Source of the DNA: Chitinophagaceae bacterium
GTDB taxonomy: Bacteria; Bacteroidota; Bacteroidia; Chitinophagales; Chitinophagaceae
Assembly (NCBI GenBank): GCA_016710745.1
Contig: JADJVB010000010.1
Location: forward strand, 124,001 to 188,000
DNA length: 64,000 nucleotides
Direction: 5' to 3'
Below are positions 57,201 to 64,000 of this stretch, in pieces; position 1 is the stretch's first letter, and each line of letters opens with the position of its first letter. The notes beneath the pieces are model-generated. The model saw nothing but the letters and a program-made list of their open reading frames with translations, had not been told where the DNA came from and ran no database searches. Made by a program: the position numbers and the translations under genes.

Positions 57201-57608
57201 ATGCCTCTTTACAAACTCGCTATAAGCTATCTGCTAACCACATTGGTTTTTTTTGCCATTGATATGTTGTGGCTTGGCCTGATCGCCAAAAATCTGTACC
57301 GCAAATACCTGGGTAGTTTTTTAAGCGATACGGTAAACTGGAAAGCAGCTATCATTTTTTACCTGCTCTTTATCGTGGGTATTTTTATTTTTGCCATTAT
57401 GCCGGCCTTTGAAAAAAACAGTTTGGGAAAGGCTGTTTTGCTGGGCGCTCTTTTTGGCTTTTTTACCTACGCTACTTATGACCTGACCAACCTGGCCACG
57501 CTTAAAAACTGGCCATTGCCCATAGTATTTATCGACATGGCCTGGGGCGCATTACTTACTGCCCTTGTTAGCACGGCCGGTTTTTATATTGTAAAATGGG
57601 TGGCCTGA
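57201..57608 (+). CDS. DUF2177 inner-membrane protein
   Basis: 135 residues with four predicted membrane helices. Start ATG 57201 (MPLYKLAISYLLTTLVFFAI) directly precedes the first helix; an upstream ATG at 57156 adds a non-hydrophobic leader. The conserved DMLWLGLIAKNLYRKYLG and GALFGFFTYATYDLTNLATL are the DUF2177 signature. Its stop overlaps the next gene's start by 1 base (TGATG), so the pair is coupled. Function unknown. Confidence 0.88.
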   Translation: MPLYKLAISYLLTTLVFFAIDMLWLGLIAKNLYRKYLGSFLSDTVNWKAAIIFYLLFIVGIFIFAIMPAFEKNSLGKAVLLGALFGFFTYATYDLTNLATLKNWPLPIVFIDMAWGALLTALVSTAGFYIVKWVA

Positions 57609-58384
57609 TGTGGCCCGTTTTCATACAGGCTACTGCACTAATTTTCGTGTATGCAACTTGTTGGTATGCCATTGCCCTGTTCAAAAAAAGAAATGACGTA
57701 GCCGATATTGCCTGGGGGCCGGGCTATATCCTGATCTGTATTTTTTTGTTGGTCACACAGTCCTGGTCGCCCATGAGCCTTTTGCTGTATATACTGGTAT
57801 CGTTATGGGGTGTAAGACTGGCTATTCATATTTACAGTCGAAATAAAAATAAAACGGAAGATTTTCGCTACCGCCAGTGGCGGGAAGCATGGGGCCGTCA
57901 TTTTTACTGGCGCAGTTATGTGCAGGTTTTTTTATTGCAGGGTTTTATCCTGCTGATCATTATTTCACCGGTAATATTTGCAGCCGTAAAGCCAGAAACT
58001 GTTTGGAACGGGTTTACCATCGCGGGTTTATGTTGCTGGATCACCGGGTTTTACTTTCAGGCGGTTGGCGATCACCAGCTTTCGGTTTTTGTAAAGCAGC
58101 GAAAAAATAAAGGTGATATTATGCAAACCGGTCTTTGGAAATTCAGCCGGCATCCAAATTATTTCGGAGAGCTGATGATGTGGTGGGGCATCTTTATCAT
58201 CTGCATTCCCATCCCCGGCAGTTTATTTTTTATTGTTAGTCCGCTCACTATTACCGGCCTGCTGTTGTTCGTTTCGGGCATTCCGATGCTGGAGAAAAAA
58301 TATGCCGGCAATGACATGTTCCGGGATTACAAAAAAAGAACCAGTGTATTAATTCCGATGCCGCCAAAAAAAGCCGGGAAATAA
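57608..58384 (+). CDS. DUF1295/steroid 5-alpha-reductase-like membrane protein
   Basis: 258 residues from ATG 57608, chosen for the TGATG overlap with the DUF2177 stop; an ATG 12 bases earlier is also possible. Multi-pass protein with the DUF1295 signature: NDVADIAWGPGYILICIFLL, FRYRQWREAWGRHFYWRSYVQ split by a Gly, and the C-terminal TGLWKFSRHPNYFGELMMWW followed by VSGIPMLEKKYAGNDMFRDY, which resembles isoprenylcysteine methyltransferases and 3-oxo-5-alpha-steroid dehydrogenases. It probably modifies a lipid or isoprenoid substrate; unknown in detail. Confidence 0.9.
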   Translation: MWPVFIQATALIFVYATCWYAIALFKKRNDVADIAWGPGYILICIFLLVTQSWSPMSLLLYILVSLWGVRLAIHIYSRNKNKTEDFRYRQWREAWGRHFYWRSYVQVFLLQGFILLIIISPVIFAAVKPETVWNGFTIAGLCCWITGFYFQAVGDHQLSVFVKQRKNKGDIMQTGLWKFSRHPNYFGELMMWWGIFIICIPIPGSLFFIVSPLTITGLLLFVSGIPMLEKKYAGNDMFRDYKKRTSVLIPMPPKKAGK

Positions 58385-58392
58385 TGGCCGGT

Positions 58393-59094
58393 TTATTTCA
58401 ACACAGGCAGCATCATGGGAGTCAGCTTTTCGGCCCAGCGCCGGTATTCTTTACCGGATGGATGTAAGCCATCATAGGCAAGCAGGCTCAGGTCATTCTT
58501 CGCTTCCCGGGTAGAGGAGGTAATATCGAGGTACGGGCAATTAAAAAAAGCAGCCATCGTTTTGTTGATATCATTGAACCAGTCGATTTCCAAACGTATC
58601 CTGGCCGTATCCCTGCCTGAAGCAAAAGGGGTTACGCTGTAGTCGGGTATTGAAAGCACAAATACGTTTTCACTTTTTCCATTGGCCAGTTGTATAGCTT
58701 TACTCAATAGCACTGAAAACCGTTGGCGGTAGCCTGTGGTATCATGGGTTTGGTATTGATCATTAACGCCAATGAGTAAACTAACTACATCATGTTTGGC
58801 CGGGTTTGCGGCCGTGATGGCATTGGAGAGGCTGATGGAGGTCCAGCCGGTAGTAGCTATATAATCAGGTGTTCCGATATTGATGCCATTTTGTTTAAGC
58901 ATTCCGGATGCCAGGGCCGGAAAACGCTCAGCGGGATCCACTGCCTGCCCGATCGTGTAACTATCGCCAAGTGCCAGCCAGGTTCTTACCGGTCCGGTTA
59001 CAATCGGCGGCTGTATATAAGCCGAACTGGCAGGACTTTTTTTGGTACAGGCGAACAGCAGGCTACAACAGCACAATAGAAGTAATTTATTCAT
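58393..59094 (-). CDS. SGNH/GDSL-type esterase lipoprotein
   Basis: 233 residues. The signal peptide with lipobox (MNKLLLLCCCSLLFAC) predicts a lipid-anchored protein. SGNH blocks: LALGDSYTIGQ (nucleophile Ser), SLLIGVNDQYQ (oxyanion Asn) and YDGLHPSGKEY (catalytic Asp and His). Broad-specificity esterase/acylhydrolase; the substrate is unknown. It converges on the DUF1295 gene with an 8-base gap. Confidence 0.9.
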   Translation of the reverse strand: MNKLLLLCCCSLLFACTKKSPASSAYIQPPIVTGPVRTWLALGDSYTIGQAVDPAERFPALASGMLKQNGINIGTPDYIATTGWTSISLSNAITAANPAKHDVVSLLIGVNDQYQTHDTTGYRQRFSVLLSKAIQLANGKSENVFVLSIPDYSVTPFASGRDTARIRLEIDWFNDINKTMAAFFNCPYLDITSSTREAKNDLSLLAYDGLHPSGKEYRRWAEKLTPMMLPVLK

Positions 59095-59149
59095 ATTACC
59101 ATTAACGTATTTTCCAGGTAAATGGTTTACAACAAACGCCAGCCGGGGT

Positions 59150-59635
59150 TTATTTACGCCATAACGGCTTTTTCGCTGATGGCATTTTTGTTTTTTTAGA
59201 TTTGCTGGAGATAAGCATATTGTGCCTTGGATCTACTTTTGATGTGGCTTTTTTAAATACTTCTTTGTCGAACCTCATCATGGGATCCTCTGTTTTTACA
59301 GCATGATCTATCAATGCATCAATGGGTATGATATGCGGCATGCCTGCCGGTGGATGTATGATTTTTGCCTTTACCCTTTTAATAATATGTTTTTTAACAA
59401 CCGCGTTTTTAGCTGCTGCTTTTTTTATTGTTATTTTTTTGATGACCTCTTTTTTTGCCGTCAGCGCGGTACCCTGGATTTTTTTCTTTACTGCAACTTT
59501 TTTCGCCGCTTTCTTTACAATTGGCTTTTTTGCCGGTGCTTTCTTTACATTTGATTTTTTGGGAACTGCCTTTTTTAATGCAGATTTTTTAGCTGCGGCG
59601 GGTTGGGTTACAACTTTTTTGGATTTTACAGCCAT
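59150..59635 (-). CDS. Histone H1-like Lys/Ala-rich protein with KKPLWRK tail
   Basis: 161 residues. The N-terminal ~95 are Lys/Ala-rich (ALKKAVPKKSNVKKAPAKK, VKKAAKKVAVKKK). The C-terminal part is HIIPIDALIDHAVKTEDPMM, RFDKEVFKKATSKVDPRHNM and LISSKSKKTK, ending KKPLWRK. The DP..RFDK...K...DP/NP...SS...KKPLWRK pattern matches the C-terminus of the protein at 39251-39697, so these are two members of one small family. Likely a nucleoid-associated DNA-binding protein of the H1/AlgP kind; role not shown. Intact frame. Confidence 0.85.
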   Translation of the reverse strand: MAVKSKKVVTQPAAAKKSALKKAVPKKSNVKKAPAKKPIVKKAAKKVAVKKKIQGTALTAKKEVIKKITIKKAAAKNAVVKKHIIKRVKAKIIHPPAGMPHIIPIDALIDHAVKTEDPMMRFDKEVFKKATSKVDPRHNMLISSKSKKTKMPSAKKPLWRK

Positions 59636-59857
59636 AATTTACGTTTTTAGGTTACTGGTCAACAGGTTTCAGGGCTTAGTAAATATAATGAACCCCTGCC
59701 ACAAATGCCAGCAAATTGTATCGTATGGTTTATTGCGGCAATGCAGATCGGATTTTCCACAGAATACGCACATTATACCCACAATACAATTACATAACAC
59801 AAGGTTTACAATTTCTTTACGTTATGGTGTGAGCTTACACACATTAAAATCATACAC

Positions 59858-60136
59858 ATGCTTCAAAGTAAAACGGTGCTTTCGCTGACGATTGATTTGC
59901 TGGCCAACAATGCCTTCAACCATTTAAAAGACAGCGACATTTCTGCGCTGCATCACCTTATATTAAAATTACAGGAGCCCCTTACGGCGCCACAGCAGCG
60001 GCTGTTGCTTGCCTTCTGGAATCATGCTTATACCGGAGATTTACCTGCGGCATTATTGCATCGGTGCAATACGGTGCTGCAGCAGCTTGGGCTTAGCCCA
60101 TTGGAAGAAGTGATAATGGAAATGGAACTGTATTAA
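59858..60136 (+). CDS. Small helical protein of unknown function
   Basis: 92 residues (MLQSKTVLSLTIDLLANNAF, LHHLILKLQEPLTAPQQRLL, LHRCNTVLQQLGLSPLEEVI), Leu-rich and entirely alpha-helical by eye. No signal peptide or recognised domain. It stands alone between an H1-like gene and a terminator. Codon usage looks like neighbouring genes. Confidence 0.65.
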   Translation: MLQSKTVLSLTIDLLANNAFNHLKDSDISALHHLILKLQEPLTAPQQRLLLAFWNHAYTGDLPAALLHRCNTVLQQLGLSPLEEVIMEMELY

Positions 60137-60224
60137 TGCTGATTGAATGAGTATTATTTATACAATGTTGATATGATAACGCAAACCAGCTGGTTGATTA
60201 TCCAACCGTTCATCAACTACCTGA

Positions 60225-60257
60225 TAACAAAAAACCCACTTCCAAAAGAAGTGGGTT
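60225..60257 (-). terminator. Intrinsic terminator of the acyl-CoA dehydrogenase gene
   Basis: Perfect 10-bp stem AACCCACTTC / GAAGTGGGTT (60233-60242, 60248-60257). The A-run at 60228-60234 gives a U-run on the minus strand, 25 bases after the stop. Confidence 0.85.
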
Positions 60258-60281
60258 GATCAATATACCGAATCACCTTTT

Positions 60282-62078
60282 TTACCAGGGATATTTATTT
60301 TCTGCAATTAACTTATCTGCAATACGGCGGCGGGCATCTTTGCTGTTGAATGGCTCAACCTTGGTAAAACGTTTTAACCCCAACAGCATCATGCGTTGCT
60401 CATCGCCGCCGGCAAAGGCATTGATGGCTTCTTTTCCGGCTTTGTTTACCTTGTCGTTGGCATCATTCAAATAAACATGCATCATGTCAATTTGATTTTG
60501 TGATGCCGCTTCGCCTTGTTTATCCACCATCTTCATCACCCGCAACAACGTACTCTCGGCTTCAAAAGTTTCAATAGCCATATCAGCAATATTCATCAGT
60601 ATTTCCTGCTCGTCCTGGATCTTCATCATCAGTTTTTGAACTGCTGCACCGGCAACCATCAGAATACATTTTTTCATATTTACGATGGTCTTACGCTCTT
60701 TGGCAAAAGGCGTTTCATCCTCATTTCCAAAATCCGGAATACTCATCAGTTCTTTACTAACGGCCATGGCTGGGCCCATCAGGTCGAGTTTGCCTTTCAT
60801 GGCACGTTTCAGGATCATATCCACGGTAAGCAACCGGTTAATTTCGTTGGTGCCTTCGTAAATCCGGTTGATCCGGCTGTCGCGGTAACCACGGCTGATG
60901 GGATATTCATCGCTGTACCCGTTACCACCATGCACCTGCACACCTTCGTCAACCGTATAATCAAGTACTTCGCTGCCGTGTACTTTTAAAATGGCACATT
61001 CCACCGCATATTCTTCGGCAGCACCTAACAGGGCTTCGGCAAATGTTTTGCCGGCTGCTGCCAGTTCGGTTTCTTTATCATCAACCCATTTGCTGGTGCG
61101 GTATAATGCACTTTCGCTCACAAAAATGCGGGTGGCCATTTCGGCCAGTTTGTATTTGATAGCACCAAAACTGGCGATGGGTACTTTAAACTGCTCACGG
61201 GTATTGGCATACTTAATGGTATCCGATAATGCCCACTTGGATGCACCAATAGCAGCAGCAGCCAGTTTTAACCGGCCGATATTTAAAATATTAAAGGCGA
61301 TGATATGGCCCTTGCCGATCTCCCCTAATAAATTCTCTACCGGTACCTTGCAATCCTGGAAATATAACTGCACGGTGGATGATCCTTTAATACCCATCTT
61401 ATGTTCCTCGGGGCCCTGTGTAAAACCTTCCATACCACGTTCAAGGATAAACGTAGAAAACTTATCTCCATCGATCTGTGCAAACACGGTATACACATCG
61501 GCAAAACCGCCGTTGGTTATCCAGCATTTTTGTCCGTTAAGGATATAATTTTTGCCATCTTCACTGAGTATGGCGGTTGTTTTTGCACCCAGCGCATCAC
61601 TGCCGCTGTTTGGTTCTGTAAGGCCGTAGGCACCCTTCCACTCACCACTGGCCAATTTGGGAATATATTTTTGCTTTTGCGCTTCGGTACCGAAATATAA
61701 GATCGGTAAAGTGCCGATACCCGTATGCGCCGCAATAGCCACACTGAAAGAAAAACCACCACCAAGCCCTTCGTTAACCAGGGTGGAGGTGATAAAATCT
61801 TTTCCCAGTCCGCCCAGGTCTTCGGGAATAGAAGCACCCAATAAACCCTGTTCGCCTGCTTTCTCCATCAGCGACGGCATAAGCCCGGCTTCCATTTTAT
61901 CAATCCGTTCGGCTATGGGAATAACTTCGGTTGTTAAAAACTGAATACACATGTCCTTCACCATCTGTTGTTCTTCATTGTAATCTTCGGGTGTGAAGGT
62001 TTCAAAAGGATTGCTTTCTTTAATTAACCATTCGCCGCCTTTGAGGGGAGTTGTGGTTGTAGATGCTGCTGTGCTCAT
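60282..62078 (-). CDS. Acyl-CoA dehydrogenase
   Basis: 598 residues, the size of the ~600-residue acyl-CoA dehydrogenases with a C-terminal extension. The start at 62078 (MSTAASTTTTPLKGGEWLIK) is preferred to an ATG 11 codons upstream that lies in a repeat-like stretch. FAD/substrate motifs: YGLTEPNSGSDALGAKTTAI, KCWITNGGFADVYTVFAQID, and the flavin/active-site region VDEGVQVHGGNGYSDEYPIS and RIYEGTNEINRLL. It oxidises acyl-CoA to enoyl-CoA in fatty-acid degradation, passing electrons to ETF. A MarR-type regulator gene lies 140 bases upstream on the same strand and may control it. Confidence 0.95.
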   Translation of the reverse strand: MSTAASTTTTPLKGGEWLIKESNPFETFTPEDYNEEQQMVKDMCIQFLTTEVIPIAERIDKMEAGLMPSLMEKAGEQGLLGASIPEDLGGLGKDFITSTLVNEGLGGGFSFSVAIAAHTGIGTLPILYFGTEAQKQKYIPKLASGEWKGAYGLTEPNSGSDALGAKTTAILSEDGKNYILNGQKCWITNGGFADVYTVFAQIDGDKFSTFILERGMEGFTQGPEEHKMGIKGSSTVQLYFQDCKVPVENLLGEIGKGHIIAFNILNIGRLKLAAAAIGASKWALSDTIKYANTREQFKVPIASFGAIKYKLAEMATRIFVSESALYRTSKWVDDKETELAAAGKTFAEALLGAAEEYAVECAILKVHGSEVLDYTVDEGVQVHGGNGYSDEYPISRGYRDSRINRIYEGTNEINRLLTVDMILKRAMKGKLDLMGPAMAVSKELMSIPDFGNEDETPFAKERKTIVNMKKCILMVAGAAVQKLMMKIQDEQEILMNIADMAIETFEAESTLLRVMKMVDKQGEAASQNQIDMMHVYLNDANDKVNKAGKEAINAFAGGDEQRMMLLGLKRFTKVEPFNSKDARRRIADKLIAENKYPW

Positions 62079-62091
62079 AAAATTTAATTTT

Positions 62092-62117
62092 GCCTCCCCA
62101 AGCCCCTCCAAAGGAGG
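62092..62117. repeat. CTCC/GGAG-type palindrome upstream of the acyl-CoA dehydrogenase gene
   Basis: On the minus strand CTCCTCCTTTGGAGGGGCTT lies 15 bases before the ATG. A relative, TTTCCCTTTTAGGGAGCGG plus AGGGG, is at 62188-62212. Such pyrimidine-purine palindromes recur between genes in Bacteroidota. Confidence 0.45.
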
Positions 62118-62217
62118 AGTTTTGAAGAGAATATTATTTAATAATCGTTTGCTTCATTATACATGTAAGCCCATCCAGTTCGTTACGTTTCCCTTTTAGG
62201 GAGCGGAGGGGTTTTTT

Positions 62218-62658
62218 TTATTTCAGATTATCATACACATTCTGTAAAACCTCTTTAGCTATTTCCACCTGTCCGTGTGTCACCCCTTCGAGTGCTTCGT
62301 TAAGGGTTTTATTGGCAATGCCCATGGTTTGTTCCTGTAGTTCCTGTGCTTCTTTGGTGAGGTAGATCATGTTGATCCTGCGATCTTCTTTGGATGCTAC
62401 CCGATTTACCAGTTTTAGTTTTTCGAGGTTATCAACCAGCCGGGTAATGCTGGGCTTGTCGCGGAAGGTGGCATCGCAAAGCTGCTGCTGACTTAACCCG
62501 TCCTCTTTCCACAAGTGATATAATACGCTCCATTGTTCAATGGTTATATCCACATTGTTCTGCTTAAAATTCTTTTGCAACCGGCGGGCAATGGCCGTGC
62601 TGGCTTTACCGGTGATAAAGCTGTACAGTTCGCCCCGCTTAAATTGGTTGTTTGACAT
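62218..62658 (-). CDS. MarR-family transcriptional regulator
   Basis: 146 residues from ATG 62658 (MSNNQFKRGELYSFITGKAS); a start 8 codons upstream is less likely. The winged helix-turn-helix is clear: VLYHLWKEDGLSQQQLCDAT, FRDKPSITRLVDNLEKLKLV and the wing VASKEDRRINMIYLTKEA. MarR proteins are dimeric repressors relieved by small aromatic or lipid-like ligands. Upstream of the acyl-CoA dehydrogenase gene on the same strand and divergent from a glycosyltransferase, either of which may be its target. Confidence 0.93.
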   Translation of the reverse strand: MSNNQFKRGELYSFITGKASTAIARRLQKNFKQNNVDITIEQWSVLYHLWKEDGLSQQQLCDATFRDKPSITRLVDNLEKLKLVNRVASKEDRRINMIYLTKEAQELQEQTMGIANKTLNEALEGVTHGQVEIAKEVLQNVYDNLK

Positions 62659-62760
62659 ATAGTTGTTTATGCAACTATCCAAAGATAATGCTTTTTTTGA
62701 ACTGTAAAAATTTATTTTTGTACCAAACGGTACTGCTTCTGGATGCTGTATTCAGTCGCA

Positions 62761-62778
62761 TCCCGATAGTCATCGGGA
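62761..62778. repeat. Intergenic palindrome
   Basis: TCCCGATAGTCATCGGGA, a 7-bp perfect stem with a 4-base loop, between the divergent MarR and glycosyltransferase genes. It could be a regulator site or a dispersed repeat; only one copy was seen here. Confidence 0.4.
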
Positions 62779-62792
62779 TACTGCAAATCATT

Positions 62793-63965
62793 ATGCAACA
62801 GGTTTTACTCATCATTTTATTGATCATTTTCGGCCTGTATACCTTACTTATCCTTTATTATTGGAGAAGCTGGGGAACTATTGCAGATTTTAAATGGCAG
62901 ATGGCAGATGGCAGGGCCGTAACCAAGATTTCAATTGTTATACCCGCCCGCAACGAGGAAGAAAACATTACTGCCTGCCTGGATTCCATATTAAAACAGT
63001 CGTACCCAAAGCACTTGTTTGAAGTTTTGGTGGTTGATGATCATTCAACCGACAACACAGCGGCGATTGTAAAAAGCTATGCTGGCCAACAGGTAAAACT
63101 GATTTCACTGAGCGATTTTGTAAGCGATCAAATAAATTCCTACAAAAAGAAAGCCATTGAAATTGCCATTCAGCAATCAACCGGAGAACTGATCGTTACC
63201 ACCGATGGCGATTGTGTGGCACCTGAAAACTGGTTGCAAACCATGGCAGCGTTTTATGAAAAACATGAACCGGCATTTATAGCGGCACCCGTGGCCATTA
63301 ATTGCAGCAATAGATTTATCGAGCTTTTCCAGGCACTGGATTTTATGACCCTACAGGGCATCACCGGAGCCTCGGTGAATAAAAAAATACACAGCATGTG
63401 CAATGGCGCTAACATGGCTTATACAAAAAAAGCATTTAACGAGGTTGGTGGCTTTGCTGGTATCGATCATATTGCCAGCGGTGATGATATGCTGCTGATG
63501 CACAAAATATATAAACGTGATCCCGGCAAAGTACTGTTCTTAAAATCGAAGGATGCGATCGTGCACACAGTTCCTGTTGGTTCTATTGCCGCATTTTTGA
63601 ATCAACGTATCCGTTGGGCCAGTAAAGCGGATAAATACGATGATAAAAGAATATTTGCTGTATTGCTGTTGGTTTACATTACTAACCTGATACTTTTCCT
63701 GCTACCTTTTCTAACAATCTTTTATCCGGAAAAATTATCCATTATCCATTATCCATTATCCATTATCCAGCTTTGGTTGATAGTAGTCCTCATGAAAACA
63801 AGTGTCGAATTAGTCTTCCTCTATCCGGTTGCAAAATTCTTTGATAAACAAAGGATGCTCTGGCTGTTTCCGTTCTTTCAGCCATTTCATATTATATATA
63901 CGGTTATCGCCGGCTGGCTGGGAAAGTTTGGCAGCTACCGCTGGAAAGAAAGAAACGTAAAATGA
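62793..63965 (+). CDS. Membrane family 2 glycosyltransferase
   Basis: 390 residues from ATG 62793, which opens directly on a membrane helix (QQVLLIILLIIFGLYTLLIL); the longer upstream frame runs through the promoter region. The GT-A domain shows ISIVIPARNEEENITACLDS, VVDDHSTDNTAAIV, TTDGDCVAPENW (the DxD-like metal site) and the acceptor motif LNQRIRWASK. Three to four C-terminal helices follow. It most resembles bacterial cell-envelope polysaccharide or glycolipid synthases; donor and acceptor are unknown. A microsatellite of ATTATCC lies in the third helix region (63738-63768). Confidence 0.9.
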   Translation: MQQVLLIILLIIFGLYTLLILYYWRSWGTIADFKWQMADGRAVTKISIVIPARNEEENITACLDSILKQSYPKHLFEVLVVDDHSTDNTAAIVKSYAGQQVKLISLSDFVSDQINSYKKKAIEIAIQQSTGELIVTTDGDCVAPENWLQTMAAFYEKHEPAFIAAPVAINCSNRFIELFQALDFMTLQGITGASVNKKIHSMCNGANMAYTKKAFNEVGGFAGIDHIASGDDMLLMHKIYKRDPGKVLFLKSKDAIVHTVPVGSIAAFLNQRIRWASKADKYDDKRIFAVLLLVYITNLILFLLPFLTIFYPEKLSIIHYPLSIIQLWLIVVLMKTSVELVFLYPVAKFFDKQRMLWLFPFFQPFHIIYTVIAGWLGKFGSYRWKERNVK

Positions 63966-64000
63966 CCCCTTGAATCAGTAATTTACAGCATGGCTCAAAC

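Noticed and set aside
63990..64000. Start of a further gene (ATGGCTCAAAC)
   Set aside because: Plausible, but only 11 bases are visible.
1..64000. tRNA, rRNA, riboswitch or tmRNA genes
   Set aside because: No cloverleaf with a GTTCGA-type arm, no rRNA signature and no known riboswitch core was recognised by eye; a covariance scan was not possible.

Overview
The window looks like chromosome from a member of the Bacteroidota, most likely near the Chitinophagaceae. The pointers are type IX secretion C-terminal sorting domains, SprB-type adhesin repeats, GH30 and GH95 glycosidases, a DPP-IV-type peptidase, DUF3667, TAnnTTTG-like promoter boxes and starts without clear Shine-Dalgarno sequences. 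No rRNA, tRNA or CRISPR array was seen. The family-level assignment is inference.

Layout. 1-17 kb is a cell-surface region: a partial BNR/VPS10-type protein, then two giant paralogous adhesins (2125-8349 and 10607-16694, both minus) whose last ~2 kb and terminators are near-identical, separated by a cell-wall amidase. 17-27 kb holds mixed housekeeping genes (universal stress protein, aquaporin, START-like protein, GH30, DinD, a GDPD-like protein, a YiiX-like amidase), with intergenic spaces rich in a REP-like hairpin. 27.1-38.6 kb is an A+T-rich defence island. It begins right after a truncated vsr gene and holds a plus-strand operon in the order DUF4007 protein / large P-loop ATPase / PAPS-reductase-like protein, which matches the SspB-SspC-SspD single-strand DNA phosphorothioation cassette. 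That operon continues with a nucleoside deoxyribosyltransferase-like gene and a membrane gene. A convergent minus-strand operon encodes a PLD-SF2 helicase, a zinc-hook SMC-like ATPase and three small proteins. 38.6-45 kb is a degraded, repeat-dense segment holding two tandem RAYT (REP-associated tyrosine transposase) copies embedded in REP hairpin arrays, plus several small genes. 45-64 kb is orderly metabolism: L-serine ammonia-lyase, DPP-IV, GH95 fucosidase, glutamate dehydrogenase, a Rieske-flavodoxin fusion next to a heptaheme cytochrome c, membrane proteins, a histone H1-like protein, acyl-CoA dehydrogenase with a MarR regulator, and a glycosyltransferase.

Two themes run through the window. 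First, a REP-like hairpin family (core GGTCGGTGTCTCCACCGACC) recurs at about 15 loci with compensatory stem changes, is absent from the island interior, and coexists with its probable mobiliser, the RAYT. Second, at least ten genes are broken by single-base indels, mostly in short homopolymers, and each reads through cleanly when one base is restored. This points to uncorrected long-read assembly error rather than mass pseudogenisation. I therefore annotate whole reconstructed genes and give the indel sites.
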